From: an uncultured Dehalococcoidia bacterium
GTDB taxonomy: Bacteria; Chloroflexota; Dehalococcoidia; Lucifugimonadales; UBA3495
Direction of reading: 5' to 3'
Assembly (NCBI GenBank): GCA_958296225.1
Contig: OY282456.1
Location: 1,054,001-1,118,000 of the forward strand
DNA: 64,000 nucleotides
Part shown: positions 1 through 8,769 of the stretch, one piece after another
Layout of the letters: each line of letters starts with the position of its first letter
Numbering within the stretch: the stretch's first letter is position 1
The notes under the pieces: generated by a model
Databases searched by the model: none
What the model saw: only the letters and a program-made list of their open reading frames with translations
What the model was told of the DNA's origin: nothing
Made by a program: the position numbers and the translations under genes

Positions 1-32
1 GGATTGGCAGGATTTGACGGAACTGTACCGGG

Positions 33-851
33 TTACTGCGGTTCCTGCAATTGGCGCAGCTGCTCGCGGAGCCTCTGGATTTCGGCTTCGGCGGCTTCCG
101 CACGGGCTTGAGCCGCTTCCTGCGCAGCCCGTGCCGAGTCGGCTCTATCTTCGGCCACTTCCCGCGCCGTCCGTTCCTCGTCGGCTCTATCTTCGGCCAC
201 TTCCCGCGCCATCCGTTCCTCGTCATAGCTCCGCAGCCATTCGCCCGTCGCCGGGTCGTAAAAACGCAGCCGGCCGTTGTCCCACACCAAATCCAGGCCC
301 AACGTTGGGCTGCGGCCGCGCGGGCGCCCCTCCGCGTCGGGGGCTACCGGCAGACGCTGGTACGCGCCGTTGACCAGATGTTCCCCGACCAGCGGCTCGC
401 CGTAAAATTCGCTGTCGTCCGTAGCGTCGTAGCGCCAGTATTCGCCGATGCCGATTTGGGCGTACAGGACGCGCTTGGCGTTGAGGTCGCGGCCAGCCGT
501 GCTTTCGGAGGCGATTTCCAGCGCGAAGTCCGGCGGCTTGCCAACGGCCCAGACGCGGTAGGTGTTGTGGTAAAGGATAATAGCAACGTCCACGTCAAAG
601 GCCACGTAGCAATCCGGCGAGATGCTGCGCTGGGGATTGCTCCGTTCGTAGTAGATGAAGGTGTTGCCGCTGACCGCAGTGTTGGGCCGCCCCGCGAAAT
701 GGGCGTTCAAGGGAGCGACTGCGTCGTACATGAGCGGGCTTTGCGTGTATCCGTCGGGCAAGGGTACACCGTCCTCATCGGGGTAAAAAACGCCGTCTTC
801 GTAAAGATGGGCCAGCGGCAGGTCAACGGCCCGCGCGGGTTTGGTGGTCAT
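33..851 (-). CDS. Uma2 family endonuclease-like protein, copy 1
   Basis: A 272-residue Uma2 (DUF820) protein of the PD-(D/E)XK nuclease fold. Asp80 (SPD), Glu112 (LEIAS) and Lys126 (NAKR), followed by GEYWRYD, fit the family's active-site layout. The last ~60 residues are an Ala/Glu/Arg-rich coiled coil containing a 14-residue tandem repeat. The start is ATG at 851 behind an AGGA ribosome site. It is nearly identical to the next gene upstream on the same strand (903-1637) and is the longer copy. The cellular role of Uma2 proteins is unsettled; the nuclease fold is family knowledge and activity here is inferred. Confidence 0.88.
   Translation of the reverse strand: MTTKPARAVDLPLAHLYEDGVFYPDEDGVPLPDGYTQSPLMYDAVAPLNAHFAGRPNTAVSGNTFIYYERSNPQRSISPDCYVAFDVDVAIILYHNTYRVWAVGKPPDFALEIASESTAGRDLNAKRVLYAQIGIGEYWRYDATDDSEFYGEPLVGEHLVNGAYQRLPVAPDAEGRPRGRSPTLGLDLVWDNGRLRFYDPATGEWLRSYDEERMAREVAEDRADEERTAREVAEDRADSARAAQEAAQARAEAAEAEIQRLREQLRQLQEPQ
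139..222. repeat. 42-bp tandem repeat, two units, in Uma2 copy 1
   Basis: Units 139-180 and 181-222 differ at one base. On the minus strand each encodes 14 residues (AREVAEDRADEERT), that is two heptads of the C-terminal coiled coil. The unit is absent from the paralog at 903-1637, so the coil length differs between the copies while the reading frame is kept. Confidence 0.9.
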
Positions 852-1637
852 AAGCGTCAGTCCTCAAAGGGAGTGCAGGGCAATGGGCAATGGCCATACA
901 GGTTACTGCGGTTCCTGCAATCGGCGCAATTGCTCGCGGAGTTGGCGGATTTCGGCTTCGGCGGCTTCCGCGCGGGCATCGGCGGCTTCGCGCGCGGCGC
1001 GTTCCTCATCATAGCTCCGCAGCCATTCGCCCGTCGCCGGGTCGTAAAAACGCAGCCGGCCGTTGTCCCACACCAAATCCAGGCCCAACGTTGGGCTGTG
1101 GCCGCGCGGGCGTCCCTCCGCGTCGGGGGCTACCGGCAGACGCTGGTACGCGCCGTTGACCAGATGTTCCCCGACCAGCGGCTCGCCATAAAATTCGCTG
1201 TCGTCCGTAGCGTCGTAGCGCCAGTATTCGCCGATGCCGATTTGGGCGTACAGGACGCGCTTGGCGTTGAGGTCGCGGCCAGCCGTGCTTTCGGAGGCAA
1301 TTTCCAGCGCAAAGTCCGGCGGCTTGCCAACGGCCCAGACGCGGTAGGTGTTGTGGTAAAGGATGATAGCAACGTCCACGTCAAAGGCCACGTAGCAATC
1401 CGGTGAGATGCTGCGCTGGGGATTGCTCCGTTCGTAGTAGATGAAGGTGTTGCCGCTGACCGCAGTGTTGGGCCGCCCCGCGAAATGGGCGTTCAAGGGA
1501 GCGACTGCGTCGTACATGAGCGGGCTTTGCGTGTATCCGTCGGGCAAGGGTACACCGTCCTCATCGGGGTAAAAAACGCCGTCTTCATAAAGATGGGCCA
1601 GCGGCAGGTCAACGGCCCGCGCGGGTTTGGTGGTCAT
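229..1637. repeat. Segmental tandem duplication of the Uma2 gene
   Basis: Bases 229-851 and 1015-1637 are about 98-99% identical with a constant offset of 786 bp. I counted roughly eight substitutions in 623 bp. The parts encoding the coiled-coil tail (33-228 versus 903-1014) differ by indels. This is a recent tandem duplication in which only the coil region has diverged in length. Confidence 0.9.
903..1637 (-). CDS. Uma2 family endonuclease-like protein, copy 2
   Basis: A 244-residue paralog of the gene at 33-851 with the same Asp80/Glu112/Lys126 active-site pattern and a nearly identical catalytic domain. The coiled-coil tail is 28 residues shorter because the 14-residue repeats are missing. 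The start is ATG 1637 with an AGGA site upstream. The two copies are separated by only ~50 bp and are probably co-transcribed. Confidence 0.88.
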   Translation of the reverse strand: MTTKPARAVDLPLAHLYEDGVFYPDEDGVPLPDGYTQSPLMYDAVAPLNAHFAGRPNTAVSGNTFIYYERSNPQRSISPDCYVAFDVDVAIILYHNTYRVWAVGKPPDFALEIASESTAGRDLNAKRVLYAQIGIGEYWRYDATDDSEFYGEPLVGEHLVNGAYQRLPVAPDAEGRPRGHSPTLGLDLVWDNGRLRFYDPATGEWLRSYDEERAAREAADARAEAAEAEIRQLREQLRRLQEPQ

Positions 1638-1790
1638 GGTAAAGCATCCTCTGCAAAGTTGGGGCAGGTTGCCAGCAGTTGAATACTATCAGGTCAATCG
1701 GCCTTTTGCCGGTTGGTCATATTAGATGTACTCCTCTTTAGAGTACCAGCTCCCGGTTTTGGTCGGAATGACGGAAGACGTCGATAGAAC

Positions 1791-2339
1791 CTAAAACACC
1801 TGGTTCAATGCAACTCGCAACCCCGGCAGCAACGGCGTGGTGAGCGTGTCGCCGCGCTCGTAGTATCCGGCGTTCACGAACTGCCCGTTTTCCAGCCGCA
1901 AGACGGCAACGGTTTGGCTGAGGGGATACGCCAGCCAGTATTCCAGCACCCCAAAGCGCTCGTACAGCTCTTGCTTCACCGTGCGGTCAGCATCCTGCGT
2001 ACTCGGAGAGGCAATCTCAATCACCAGGTCCGGCGCTCCCTGAATGTTGGTTTCGGTGATGATGTGCGCCCGCGCCGTGGACACGAACAACAGGTCCGGC
2101 TGCACCACGTTGGTATCGGACAGGTACACGTCAAGCGGGGCGGCAAACAGTTCGCCCAGGCCATGCTCACGGATGAAAGGCCCCAGCAGATTGGAGAAGT
2201 TCATCGAGGCCCTTTGGTGGCGTGGAACCGGCGTTGGCGCCATAATCAATTTCCCCGCAATCAGTTCGTACCGGACATCATCCGGCGTCAGCAGGTAATC
2301 CGCATAGGTGAACGGCCCCTGCTGGGTCTGCGTAACCAT
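1791..2339 (-). CDS. Uma2 family endonuclease-like protein (short form)
   Basis: 182 residues from ATG 2339, chosen over a start 14 codons upstream because GGAGG lies just before it. The Uma2 signature is clear: VQPD (Asp82), VIEIASPST (Glu108) and Lys122, then LEYW. It lacks the coiled-coil tail of the neighbours and is clearly divergent from them, so it is a separate Uma2 lineage rather than part of the tandem duplication. Confidence 0.87.
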   Translation of the reverse strand: MVTQTQQGPFTYADYLLTPDDVRYELIAGKLIMAPTPVPRHQRASMNFSNLLGPFIREHGLGELFAAPLDVYLSDTNVVQPDLLFVSTARAHIITETNIQGAPDLVIEIASPSTQDADRTVKQELYERFGVLEYWLAYPLSQTVAVLRLENGQFVNAGYYERGDTLTTPLLPGLRVALNQVF

Positions 2340-2405
2340 AACCTGCCCTCCCGTGTGGCGCCGCCGGGGCCATTGTATCAAGCCATCAGTGCAGTGGAGA
2401 CAACA

Positions 2406-4715
2406 TCAGCGCAGTTGGACGTAGAACTGTGCCGGGTCGACTCCAAACTTCTCAAGCAATGCTCTGCTGCGTTTGGCAATGTTTGTGCAGGTATAGTTGG
2501 TATCCACGAACATACCATTTGCCAAATCACGAGGATGGGACATTTTCCTACCGTCCTGGAAATGAGGTTCAGTATTGATGAGACACTTTTTGGAGCGTCC
2601 CAGATATAGCGGGCAATGATACGGCAAAAGCCGATCTTCCTCTATCAGCCAGTTAGCAATCGTTCTGATAACTTCGTTCCAACGGTTGAGTGCCTTTACC
2701 GTGCCGTCAGGACATTTCATTGCGGTGGGGGGGTTGTCTCCGGAATTAGGCTGGAATTCTGACAGCGGCAGCCATTCACCACTATTGTCATCTAGCGGTG
2801 CGGATTGATAGTTTGACAGAATTGGGGATATGGCGCCGGGATTGCGAAAACGGCGGTTATTTTCGGCCGGCGCATCGCCGGCCGGGTAATTGCTCGCCAT
2901 TAGACCGGCCGATTGCGCTGCGCCCCGCAACAGGTATAACGCCTTGTTCCGCACGCTGTTGAATATCGCCGGCTTGTCAACCGGCCGGTTTTCCAGTTCC
3001 GCCAGTTCAGATTGCCAGCCCGCCAGTTCAGACCGCAGATTGCCTTCCCAATCTGCAATCATACGACTTTCCTGAAAACGGTTCTCTGGTCGCTCCGTTT
3101 CCGGTAATGCGGCGATGTGTTTGTTGAACAGCGTTTCCAATTCGCGGTCATCGCCTAATTCCGCCTGGCGCTCTTCAATAAGCCGGCGCAGTTCGTTGCG
3201 TCTGGCATCGTCGGCGCCGGCGATGGTTTGCCGTTCTGCCTCCAGAAGTTCGCTGAACAATGCCGACAGCCGATTAGCGAGGTCGTCGTCAATCTCAACA
3301 TCGCTTGGGAGCGTCATTTCGTCCTCCGGGTCATACTGGTCAACCAGCGCGTCCAGCGGCGGGGCGACGGGCAGGTGGGCCTGGATGTGGGCGTCGATGT
3401 GGCACAGGTCGCAGACCAGTTGGTGTATGTCGCCGCAGTGTTTTTCGTAATGCCAGCGTCGCCAGGAGCGCCATTTGCCGCAGCGGTCGCAGTCTTTGCC
3501 GAAAGCGTGGCCGCAGACCCGACAATTATGGCTGGCCGCGTGGGACGCCGCTCCGCACCAGTCCGTGGGACACCAGACTACCGGAGCTTCGCCCAGTTTC
3601 TGCGCGCCGCGCGGTTGCAGCGACCATTCCCGGTAATCCTCCGGCAGCCCGTGCGTCACCGAGTTGGCCGCCAAATCCAGAATCAGGCAGTCGCCGTCGC
3701 CGTCTTTGGGGCGCAGGCCCCGGCCTACCATCTGCAAGTACAGGGCCAGGCTCATGGTGGGGCGGGCGATGATGATGCAGGCGGCATCGGGCAAGTCAAA
3801 CCCCTCGGTGGCGACGATTACGTTGACCAGCGCTTTGATTGTGCCGTCTCTGAACCCGGCGATGGCTTTATCCCGTTCTTCCCGATTGGTGTCGCCGAGG
3901 ATAACCGCCGCCGGGATACCGGCCTTATTAAACATTGCCGCCAGATTGTGGGCGTGGTCAACGGATACGGCGTAGGCGATGGTAGGCCGGTCGCCAGAGT
4001 GTTTCTGCCAGAATGCCAAGGCGCCGGCGGTCATAACGTCCGGGCGGTCGCGGTTGGCCTGTTCAATGCCGGCTTCGGTGTAGTCGCCGGTGCGGTCAAC
4101 CGCGCCGCCGCTGATGCGTTGTTCCGGAGGCGGGATGAACACCTGCGCCTCGCATAGCGAGCCGAGGGCCTGCAAGTCGGCAACCTGCGGGCCGCAGAGC
4201 AAGTCGCCAAACAGGTGGTCGAACCCTTCCTTTTCCGACAGACGCCAGGGGGTGGCGGTCATCCCGACGACGGGGCCGGGCCATTGCCGCATCGCTCGCG
4301 CCCAGCCGTCGGCGGCGGCGTGGTGGGCTTCATCAATCACCAGCAGGTCATTGGCGTTATAGCGGTTCCAGACTTCCCGCTGGGCGGTGCGGCGGCTGAC
4401 GGTTTGCGCCATCAGGATGACTGCGCCGCCGGCCATTGCAGGAGCATCCTCGCCGGGAGTCCAGTTGACGTTGGTAATGGCCGGGACGCCGGCACTGGCC
4501 AGCATCCCGCGCGTCTGCTCGGCCAGTTCCTTGCGGTGAGTCAGCCAGACGGCTTTGCGCCGGCCGGCGAGCCAGTCGGCCAGCAGCGCGCCGGCAATGA
4601 CGGTTTTGCCGCCGCCGGTGGGCAGCTGCAGCATTACGCGCGCTTCGGAGTCGCCGGCCAGCGCATCCTGCGTGCGTCGGAGCAAGGTTTGTTGATAGGG
4701 GCGGAGCTGCGGCAT
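2406..4715 (-). CDS. Superfamily 2 DEAD/DEAH-box helicase with zinc-ribbon insert
   Basis: About 769 residues. Numbered from ATG 4715: Walker A LPTGGGKT (31-38), DEAH (128-131), TAT motif (153-155), and a C-terminal RecA domain with VGRGLRPKDGDG. A Cys-rich stretch with CxxC pairs (CDRCGK, CDLCH) follows. The long C-terminal part is a charged coil plus an uncharacterised domain rich in Cys/His. It resembles Rad3/type III restriction-like helicases (UvrB/ResIII family), but no methylase or nuclease is adjacent. A TTG start at 4736 is possible. A TACAAT ~14 nt before ATG 4715 suggests a leaderless message. The substrate is unknown. Confidence 0.82.
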   Translation of the reverse strand: MPQLRPYQQTLLRRTQDALAGDSEARVMLQLPTGGGKTVIAGALLADWLAGRRKAVWLTHRKELAEQTRGMLASAGVPAITNVNWTPGEDAPAMAGGAVILMAQTVSRRTAQREVWNRYNANDLLVIDEAHHAAADGWARAMRQWPGPVVGMTATPWRLSEKEGFDHLFGDLLCGPQVADLQALGSLCEAQVFIPPPEQRISGGAVDRTGDYTEAGIEQANRDRPDVMTAGALAFWQKHSGDRPTIAYAVSVDHAHNLAAMFNKAGIPAAVILGDTNREERDKAIAGFRDGTIKALVNVIVATEGFDLPDAACIIIARPTMSLALYLQMVGRGLRPKDGDGDCLILDLAANSVTHGLPEDYREWSLQPRGAQKLGEAPVVWCPTDWCGAASHAASHNCRVCGHAFGKDCDRCGKWRSWRRWHYEKHCGDIHQLVCDLCHIDAHIQAHLPVAPPLDALVDQYDPEDEMTLPSDVEIDDDLANRLSALFSELLEAERQTIAGADDARRNELRRLIEERQAELGDDRELETLFNKHIAALPETERPENRFQESRMIADWEGNLRSELAGWQSELAELENRPVDKPAIFNSVRNKALYLLRGAAQSAGLMASNYPAGDAPAENNRRFRNPGAISPILSNYQSAPLDDNSGEWLPLSEFQPNSGDNPPTAMKCPDGTVKALNRWNEVIRTIANWLIEEDRLLPYHCPLYLGRSKKCLINTEPHFQDGRKMSHPRDLANGMFVDTNYTCTNIAKRSRALLEKFGVDPAQFYVQLR

Positions 4716-4856
4716 AATGCCGCATTGTACCAACAAAAGGGAAACCAGCCAGCGGCTCCCTTACGTGTCGCTACGCAACGAGATTCCATCGTCCGCCTAT
4801 GGCGGTCTCGGAATGATAGCTTAATAAGATAGGTGCGCGCGAATCTGGCCACGGCG

Positions 4857-5285
4857 TCAGGAGAGCTCGCCGGAGTCGTTGAGCAACCGCTCCACGCCCT
4901 CCGGGTTGATGGTAATAACCCCCGTCTTGGGGTCTTTCTGCCCATACCGGGCAAGGATGTCCCGCAACCGGGCGCGCTCCGCATTGCGCTCCTGGCTTTT
5001 CGCTTTTTCCCACGCTTGCGGAATCAGCAGCACCATACAGCCTGGCACCTCCAAGATGATTGCAACCAGTAGGGCGAAGCCTGCGGACACGTTGCAGACA
5101 GCGGCCAGTAAGTACAACGTCCGGCTTTGCTGGCCAACGTTCCACTGCAGTTGTCCCCAATAATGCCACAACAACGCTCCAACACTAAATACATAGACCA
5201 GATAATAAACGACCGATATCTGACCGTGCAGCGAGCAAGTGTCAATCGCCGCCGGCGACGCCAGCGGTAAGGCTACTGCCGTCAA
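4857..5285 (-). CDS. Small membrane protein, unknown function
   Basis: 142 residues with two or three hydrophobic segments (around residues 25-45 and 55-90), then a charged C-terminal region with a short motif linking DPKTGVITINPEG to the end. The only reasonable start is TTG 5285, which overlaps the TGA of the small gene upstream (TGTTGACG), suggesting translational coupling. It is the third gene of an apparent transporter/small protein/membrane protein operon. I do not recognise the family. Confidence 0.6.
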   Translation of the reverse strand: MTAVALPLASPAAIDTCSLHGQISVVYYLVYVFSVGALLWHYWGQLQWNVGQQSRTLYLLAAVCNVSAGFALLVAIILEVPGCMVLLIPQAWEKAKSQERNAERARLRDILARYGQKDPKTGVITINPEGVERLLNDSGELS

Positions 5286-5425
5286 CAGCCCGGTTGCCCG
5301 TGATTGCCGCAGCAGCTCTGCCGCGTCCGCAACTTGCGCCAGTTGTTGGCGACGATGGTTGCCAGCAGCCGACGCCAGGGCAGGCCGCTGCCTCGCAGGT
5401 TGGCGATGGGAGCTAGACGAGGCAT
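5282..5425 (-). CDS. 47-residue Cys-rich small protein
   Basis: ATG 5425 to TGA 5282 encodes 47 residues beginning MPRLAPIANL, with a basic middle (NNWRKLRTRQ) and ending SCCGNHGQPGC. The C-terminal CC-G-N-x-G-x-PGC pattern looks like a conserved metal- or redox-binding tail that I associate with small proteins in Chloroflexota-like genomes; that association is from memory and unverified. It lies 10 bp after the queuosine-precursor transporter and overlaps the start of the next gene. The tight packing supports a real gene. Confidence 0.6.
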   Translation of the reverse strand: MPRLAPIANLRGSGLPWRRLLATIVANNWRKLRTRQSCCGNHGQPGC

Positions 5426-5435
5426 GATGATACGG

Positions 5436-6206
5436 TCAGTCGTCCGCCGCGCCGGGCGCGGCGGCGGCGTTGCGGTCGGGGCCGCTGCCGAAGACGCCGA
5501 AGGGGTTCAGCGAGTGGGGCCCATCGTAGGCGTCCATTCTCTCGGTGCGCTTCAACCAGCCTACCACCAGATAGGTCAGCGGGGTGGCGACGATTTCGTA
5601 CCCCGACTTGGCAAGCCACCCGCAGACGGCGGCGTTGAACACCAGCGCCCAGGAGCCGTCATCGGCTACCCACAGGCCCGAAACGCCGAAAGCGATGGTG
5701 AAAAAGAGGATGGAATCGATGCCCTGTCCGACTACCGTGGAGGATATGGTGCGTAGCCACAGCATCCGGCCCTGCGTCCGGTTTTTGAGCAGTACCATAA
5801 CGAATGCGTTGGTGAACTCCCCAACTATGTAGGCAACGAACGAACCGAGCAAAATCCAGCCGGTGGCGCCCAGGATGGTTTCGTAAGACGCCTCATCCTC
5901 CCAGAAAACGGCGCCGGGGATGATGTTGCCCAGCCCGAACAGGAACACCATCAGCACATTGCACACAAACCCCAGCCAGATGACGCCCCGGGCCACCCGG
6001 AACCCGTACACCTCGGTCAGGATGTCGCTGATGATATAGCCAACGGGAAAGCAGACGATGGCCGCCGATACCACGAACAGGTTGCTGCCGATGAAAGTGA
6101 ACGGCAGCGTGAACAACGCCACCGGCTTGATGGCGATGATGTTGCTCACCAGCAGCACGGTGACCGCCAGCGCGGCGATGATGACCAGCTTTCCGGAGAA
6201 CTGCAC
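5436..6206 (-). CDS. yhhQ: Queuosine precursor transporter (YhhQ/VUT family)
   Basis: 256 residues, six or so hydrophobic helices, with the family hallmark DILTEVYGFRVAR after the third segment and VGQGIDSILFFTIAF in the fifth. YhhQ imports 7-cyano/7-aminomethyl-7-deazaguanine for queuosine modification of tRNA. The start is GTG 6206. The C-terminal ~25 residues are hydrophilic and rich in Ala and Gly. No other queuosine gene is in the window. Confidence 0.9.
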   Translation of the reverse strand: MQFSGKLVIIAALAVTVLLVSNIIAIKPVALFTLPFTFIGSNLFVVSAAIVCFPVGYIISDILTEVYGFRVARGVIWLGFVCNVLMVFLFGLGNIIPGAVFWEDEASYETILGATGWILLGSFVAYIVGEFTNAFVMVLLKNRTQGRMLWLRTISSTVVGQGIDSILFFTIAFGVSGLWVADDGSWALVFNAAVCGWLAKSGYEIVATPLTYLVVGWLKRTERMDAYDGPHSLNPFGVFGSGPDRNAAAAPGAADD

Positions 6207-6247
6207 AGGTAGCCTCGGCTGTTGACGGGTCAGCGGCGGAACGGTGA

Positions 6248-7087
6248 TTATTGCGGTTCGGGTCGGCTTTCCTGCAAACGCTGCAGCTCGGCCTGCAGCT
6301 GCAGCACTTGGGCTTCAGCGGCAGAGCGGGCGGTCTGCTCGGCAGTCAAGGCGGCTTCAGCATTCTCGCGCGCCGTTTCGGCAAGCTCCCGAGCCACCCG
6401 CTCGGCCGCCAGGGAGGCTTCCGATTCCGACAGAGTGCGGAGATATTCCCCGGCCGCCGGGTCATAAAAACGCAGTTGGTCACCCGACACGCAGATGTCC
6501 AGTCCCAGCGCCGGGCTGTACGCCCAAATCAGGCCGTCCGCTCCCGGCGCCACCGGCATCGGACGGTATTCCCCGTCCACCAGCCGCTCCCAAGCCAGGG
6601 GCTGCCCGTAGTTTGCCCCGTCGTCGGGGTCAAACAGCCAGTATTCCCCCGCGCCCATCCAGTGGTAGGCGTCCCGCTTGTACCCCAGGTCGGCCCGCCG
6701 CGTGCTGGGCGATGCGATTTCCATGATAAAGTCCGGCGGCTGGCCTACCTCGCATAACGAAAGGCCGTAGCGGTCGCGATATTGCGCTACATCCGGGCTA
6801 AAGATGGCCAGGATGTCCGGGGCCAGCGCCCGGCGAAGGTCGGCCTCGTCCCGATAGTAAATGAAAACGTCCCCGCTGATGAGAGCGTCGGTACGTCGGT
6901 CAAAGTGGGTATGGAGCGTGGTCAGCGCTGCGCTAACCAGCGACTCCCGTTTCACGGCATCGGGCACGGGTTCATCCTTGTACGGGTAACCTTCCGGCGG
7001 GCCGCCGCCCGGCTCCTGCAAGTCCCGGCGGATGGTGAGGTCTAGGCCCGCCACCGGCACCGGGGGCAGCGATATTTTACTGGTCAT
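6248..7087 (-). CDS. Uma2 family endonuclease-like protein with coiled-coil tail
   Basis: 279 residues. Active-site pattern is Asp91 (APD), Glu123 (MEIASPST) and Lys137 (GYKR), then GEYW. The tail from ~residue 215 is an Ala/Glu-rich coiled coil built like those of the Uma2 genes at 33-1637, but sequence identity to them is moderate, so this is an older paralog. The start is ATG 7087 behind GAGGG. Confidence 0.87.
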   Translation of the reverse strand: MTSKISLPPVPVAGLDLTIRRDLQEPGGGPPEGYPYKDEPVPDAVKRESLVSAALTTLHTHFDRRTDALISGDVFIYYRDEADLRRALAPDILAIFSPDVAQYRDRYGLSLCEVGQPPDFIMEIASPSTRRADLGYKRDAYHWMGAGEYWLFDPDDGANYGQPLAWERLVDGEYRPMPVAPGADGLIWAYSPALGLDICVSGDQLRFYDPAAGEYLRTLSESEASLAAERVARELAETARENAEAALTAEQTARSAAEAQVLQLQAELQRLQESRPEPQ

Positions 7088-7142
7088 TGCAAACCCTCAA
7101 GAGATTTCTCCAATGGTAGCACAAGCCGGCAACCGGCACGGC

Positions 7143-8483
7143 CTACAGCAGCGGCAGGTATCGTGAAATCTCGTAATCCGTCACCGTTGAACGATACTGC
7201 TCCCACTCCTGCTTTTTGTTGCGAATGAGCGTCTTGAAAACGAAATCTCCCAACGTCTGGCGCAGCAATGCGCTATCCTCTGCCAGCGCGATGGCCTCCC
7301 CCATGCTGGTGGGCAGCCGGCTGATTCCCCGCGCCGCGCGCTCTTCGGCCGGCATACCGGCGACATCGGCGGTGATGGGGGACGGCAGCGGGTACTCCTC
7401 CGCGATGCCCTGCAACCCCGCCGCCAGCAGGACGCTGAAGGCCAGGTAGGGGTTGCAGGCGGGGTCCGGCGCGCGGTATTCCACCCGCAGGGAGGTCTCG
7501 TAGCCCGTTTTGTAGGAAGGCACCCGGATGAGGTCCAGCCTGTTGGATACCGTCCATGACACGTGCACCGGCGCTTCGTAGCCGGGCACCAGCCGCTTGT
7601 AGGAATTGACCCACTGGTTGGTAACCAGCGTGATTTCCGACGCATGGCGCAGCAGGCCGGCGATGAACCGCTTGCCGATGACCGAAAGGTGCAAGTCGTC
7701 GTCCGGGTCATAGAAGGCGTTGTTATTGCCGCGAAACAGGGATTGGTGGGTGTGCATCCCGCTGCCGTTGTGGCCGGTGAAGGGCTTGGGCATAAAGGAA
7801 GCGTACACGCCCTGCTGCTGCGCCAGCTCTTTGATGACCAGGCGCGCCGTCATCACGTTGTCGGCCATAGTCAGCGCGTCGGTGTATTGCAGGTCGATTT
7901 CGTGCTGGCTGGGCGCGCCTTCGTGGTGGGAATACTTGACGGGGATGCCCATTTCGGCCAGGTTCAGCACCGTGTCGCGGCGCAGGTCGGAGGCGGGGTT
8001 GCTGGACAGCTGGTCGTAATAGCCGTAGGTATCCAGCGGCTCCGGCTTTTCGGCGTCGCGCAGGTAGAAATACTCCAGCTCCGGCCCCACGTAGTAGATG
8101 TAACCGAGGCTGGACAGCCGTTCCAGATTGCGCTTGAGCACGTGGCGAGGATCGCCGATGAACGGCTCGCCCCGTGGCGTGCGGATGTCGCAAAAGATGC
8201 GGGCCACGGCGTTGCGGCGGGGACGCCAGGGCAACAGCGTGAACGTTGTGGGGTCGGGGAAAGCGCGCATATCGCTCTCTGCATCCGTGGTGAACCCCTC
8301 GATGGCGGCGCCGTCAAAGCCGACGCCCAGCTCCAGGGCGTCCTCCAGGTCGTCCACGGTGATGGCAAAGCCTTTCAGGTTGCCGAGGATGTCCGTGAAC
8401 CACAGGCGCACGAACTTGACGTCAAAGTCGCGGGCGCTGCGGAGCACGTACTCGCGCTCGGCGGCGTGGTGGTCGGTTAGCAC
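7143..8483 (-). CDS. glnA: Glutamine synthetase, type I, non-adenylylated form
   Basis: ATP-dependent ligation of ammonia to glutamate. 446 residues from GTG 8483, preferred because AGGAG sits 7 nt upstream and the length matches GSI-alpha enzymes; the longer ATG 8540 start would overlap hicA by 32 bp. GS landmarks are visible: GVGFDGAAIEGF, the EleYFYL metal site, NGSGMHTHQSL, and KRLVPGYEAP. The adenylylation-site tyrosine motif of GSI-beta is absent (ARGISRLPTS in its place). It follows hicBA closely. A second, different GS lies at 10172-11596. Confidence 0.92.
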   Translation of the reverse strand: MLTDHHAAEREYVLRSARDFDVKFVRLWFTDILGNLKGFAITVDDLEDALELGVGFDGAAIEGFTTDAESDMRAFPDPTTFTLLPWRPRRNAVARIFCDIRTPRGEPFIGDPRHVLKRNLERLSSLGYIYYVGPELEYFYLRDAEKPEPLDTYGYYDQLSSNPASDLRRDTVLNLAEMGIPVKYSHHEGAPSQHEIDLQYTDALTMADNVMTARLVIKELAQQQGVYASFMPKPFTGHNGSGMHTHQSLFRGNNNAFYDPDDDLHLSVIGKRFIAGLLRHASEITLVTNQWVNSYKRLVPGYEAPVHVSWTVSNRLDLIRVPSYKTGYETSLRVEYRAPDPACNPYLAFSVLLAAGLQGIAEEYPLPSPITADVAGMPAEERAARGISRLPTSMGEAIALAEDSALLRQTLGDFVFKTLIRNKKQEWEQYRSTVTDYEISRYLPLL

Positions 8484-8508
8484 GGGTACTGCTCCTGTTC
8501 TATTTCTA

Positions 8509-8769
8509 TCAAACTTGAAATCGGGTAGGTATTTCGCCATCCAGCGCCATTAGAAACTCTGCGTCAGTAACCCCGGACCTGTGAACCATGCGGGCTACTG
8601 TGCCCTGCGGAATGACGCCCCGGTGCCGGTGAATAGACACGGATAACCCTAGCCTGTCGTGGCGCAACTTGTTGTGCGACCCTCGTCCGCTGCCGACGGG
8701 CCGGAAACCCAGCCGGAGGAAAGCGGATAGCGCTTCCGCCGTGCTCAAGTTGCGAAAATACGGCGGCAT
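8509..8769 (-). CDS. hicA: HicA-type mRNA interferase toxin
   Basis: 86 residues with the HicA double-stranded-RNA-binding-like fold: GFRPVGSGRGSHNKL (catalytic His in the GSHNKL segment) and the VSIHRHRGVIPQGT strand, where HicA usually has the VPxHxxxxIxxGTL signature. The ATG overlaps the TGA of hicB (TGATG). Order is antitoxin then toxin, the reverse of the E. coli arrangement. Its 3' end lies 26 bp from the GTG of glnA. Confidence 0.82.
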   Translation of the reverse strand: MPPYFRNLSTAEALSAFLRLGFRPVGSGRGSHNKLRHDRLGLSVSIHRHRGVIPQGTVARMVHRSGVTDAEFLMALDGEIPTRFQV

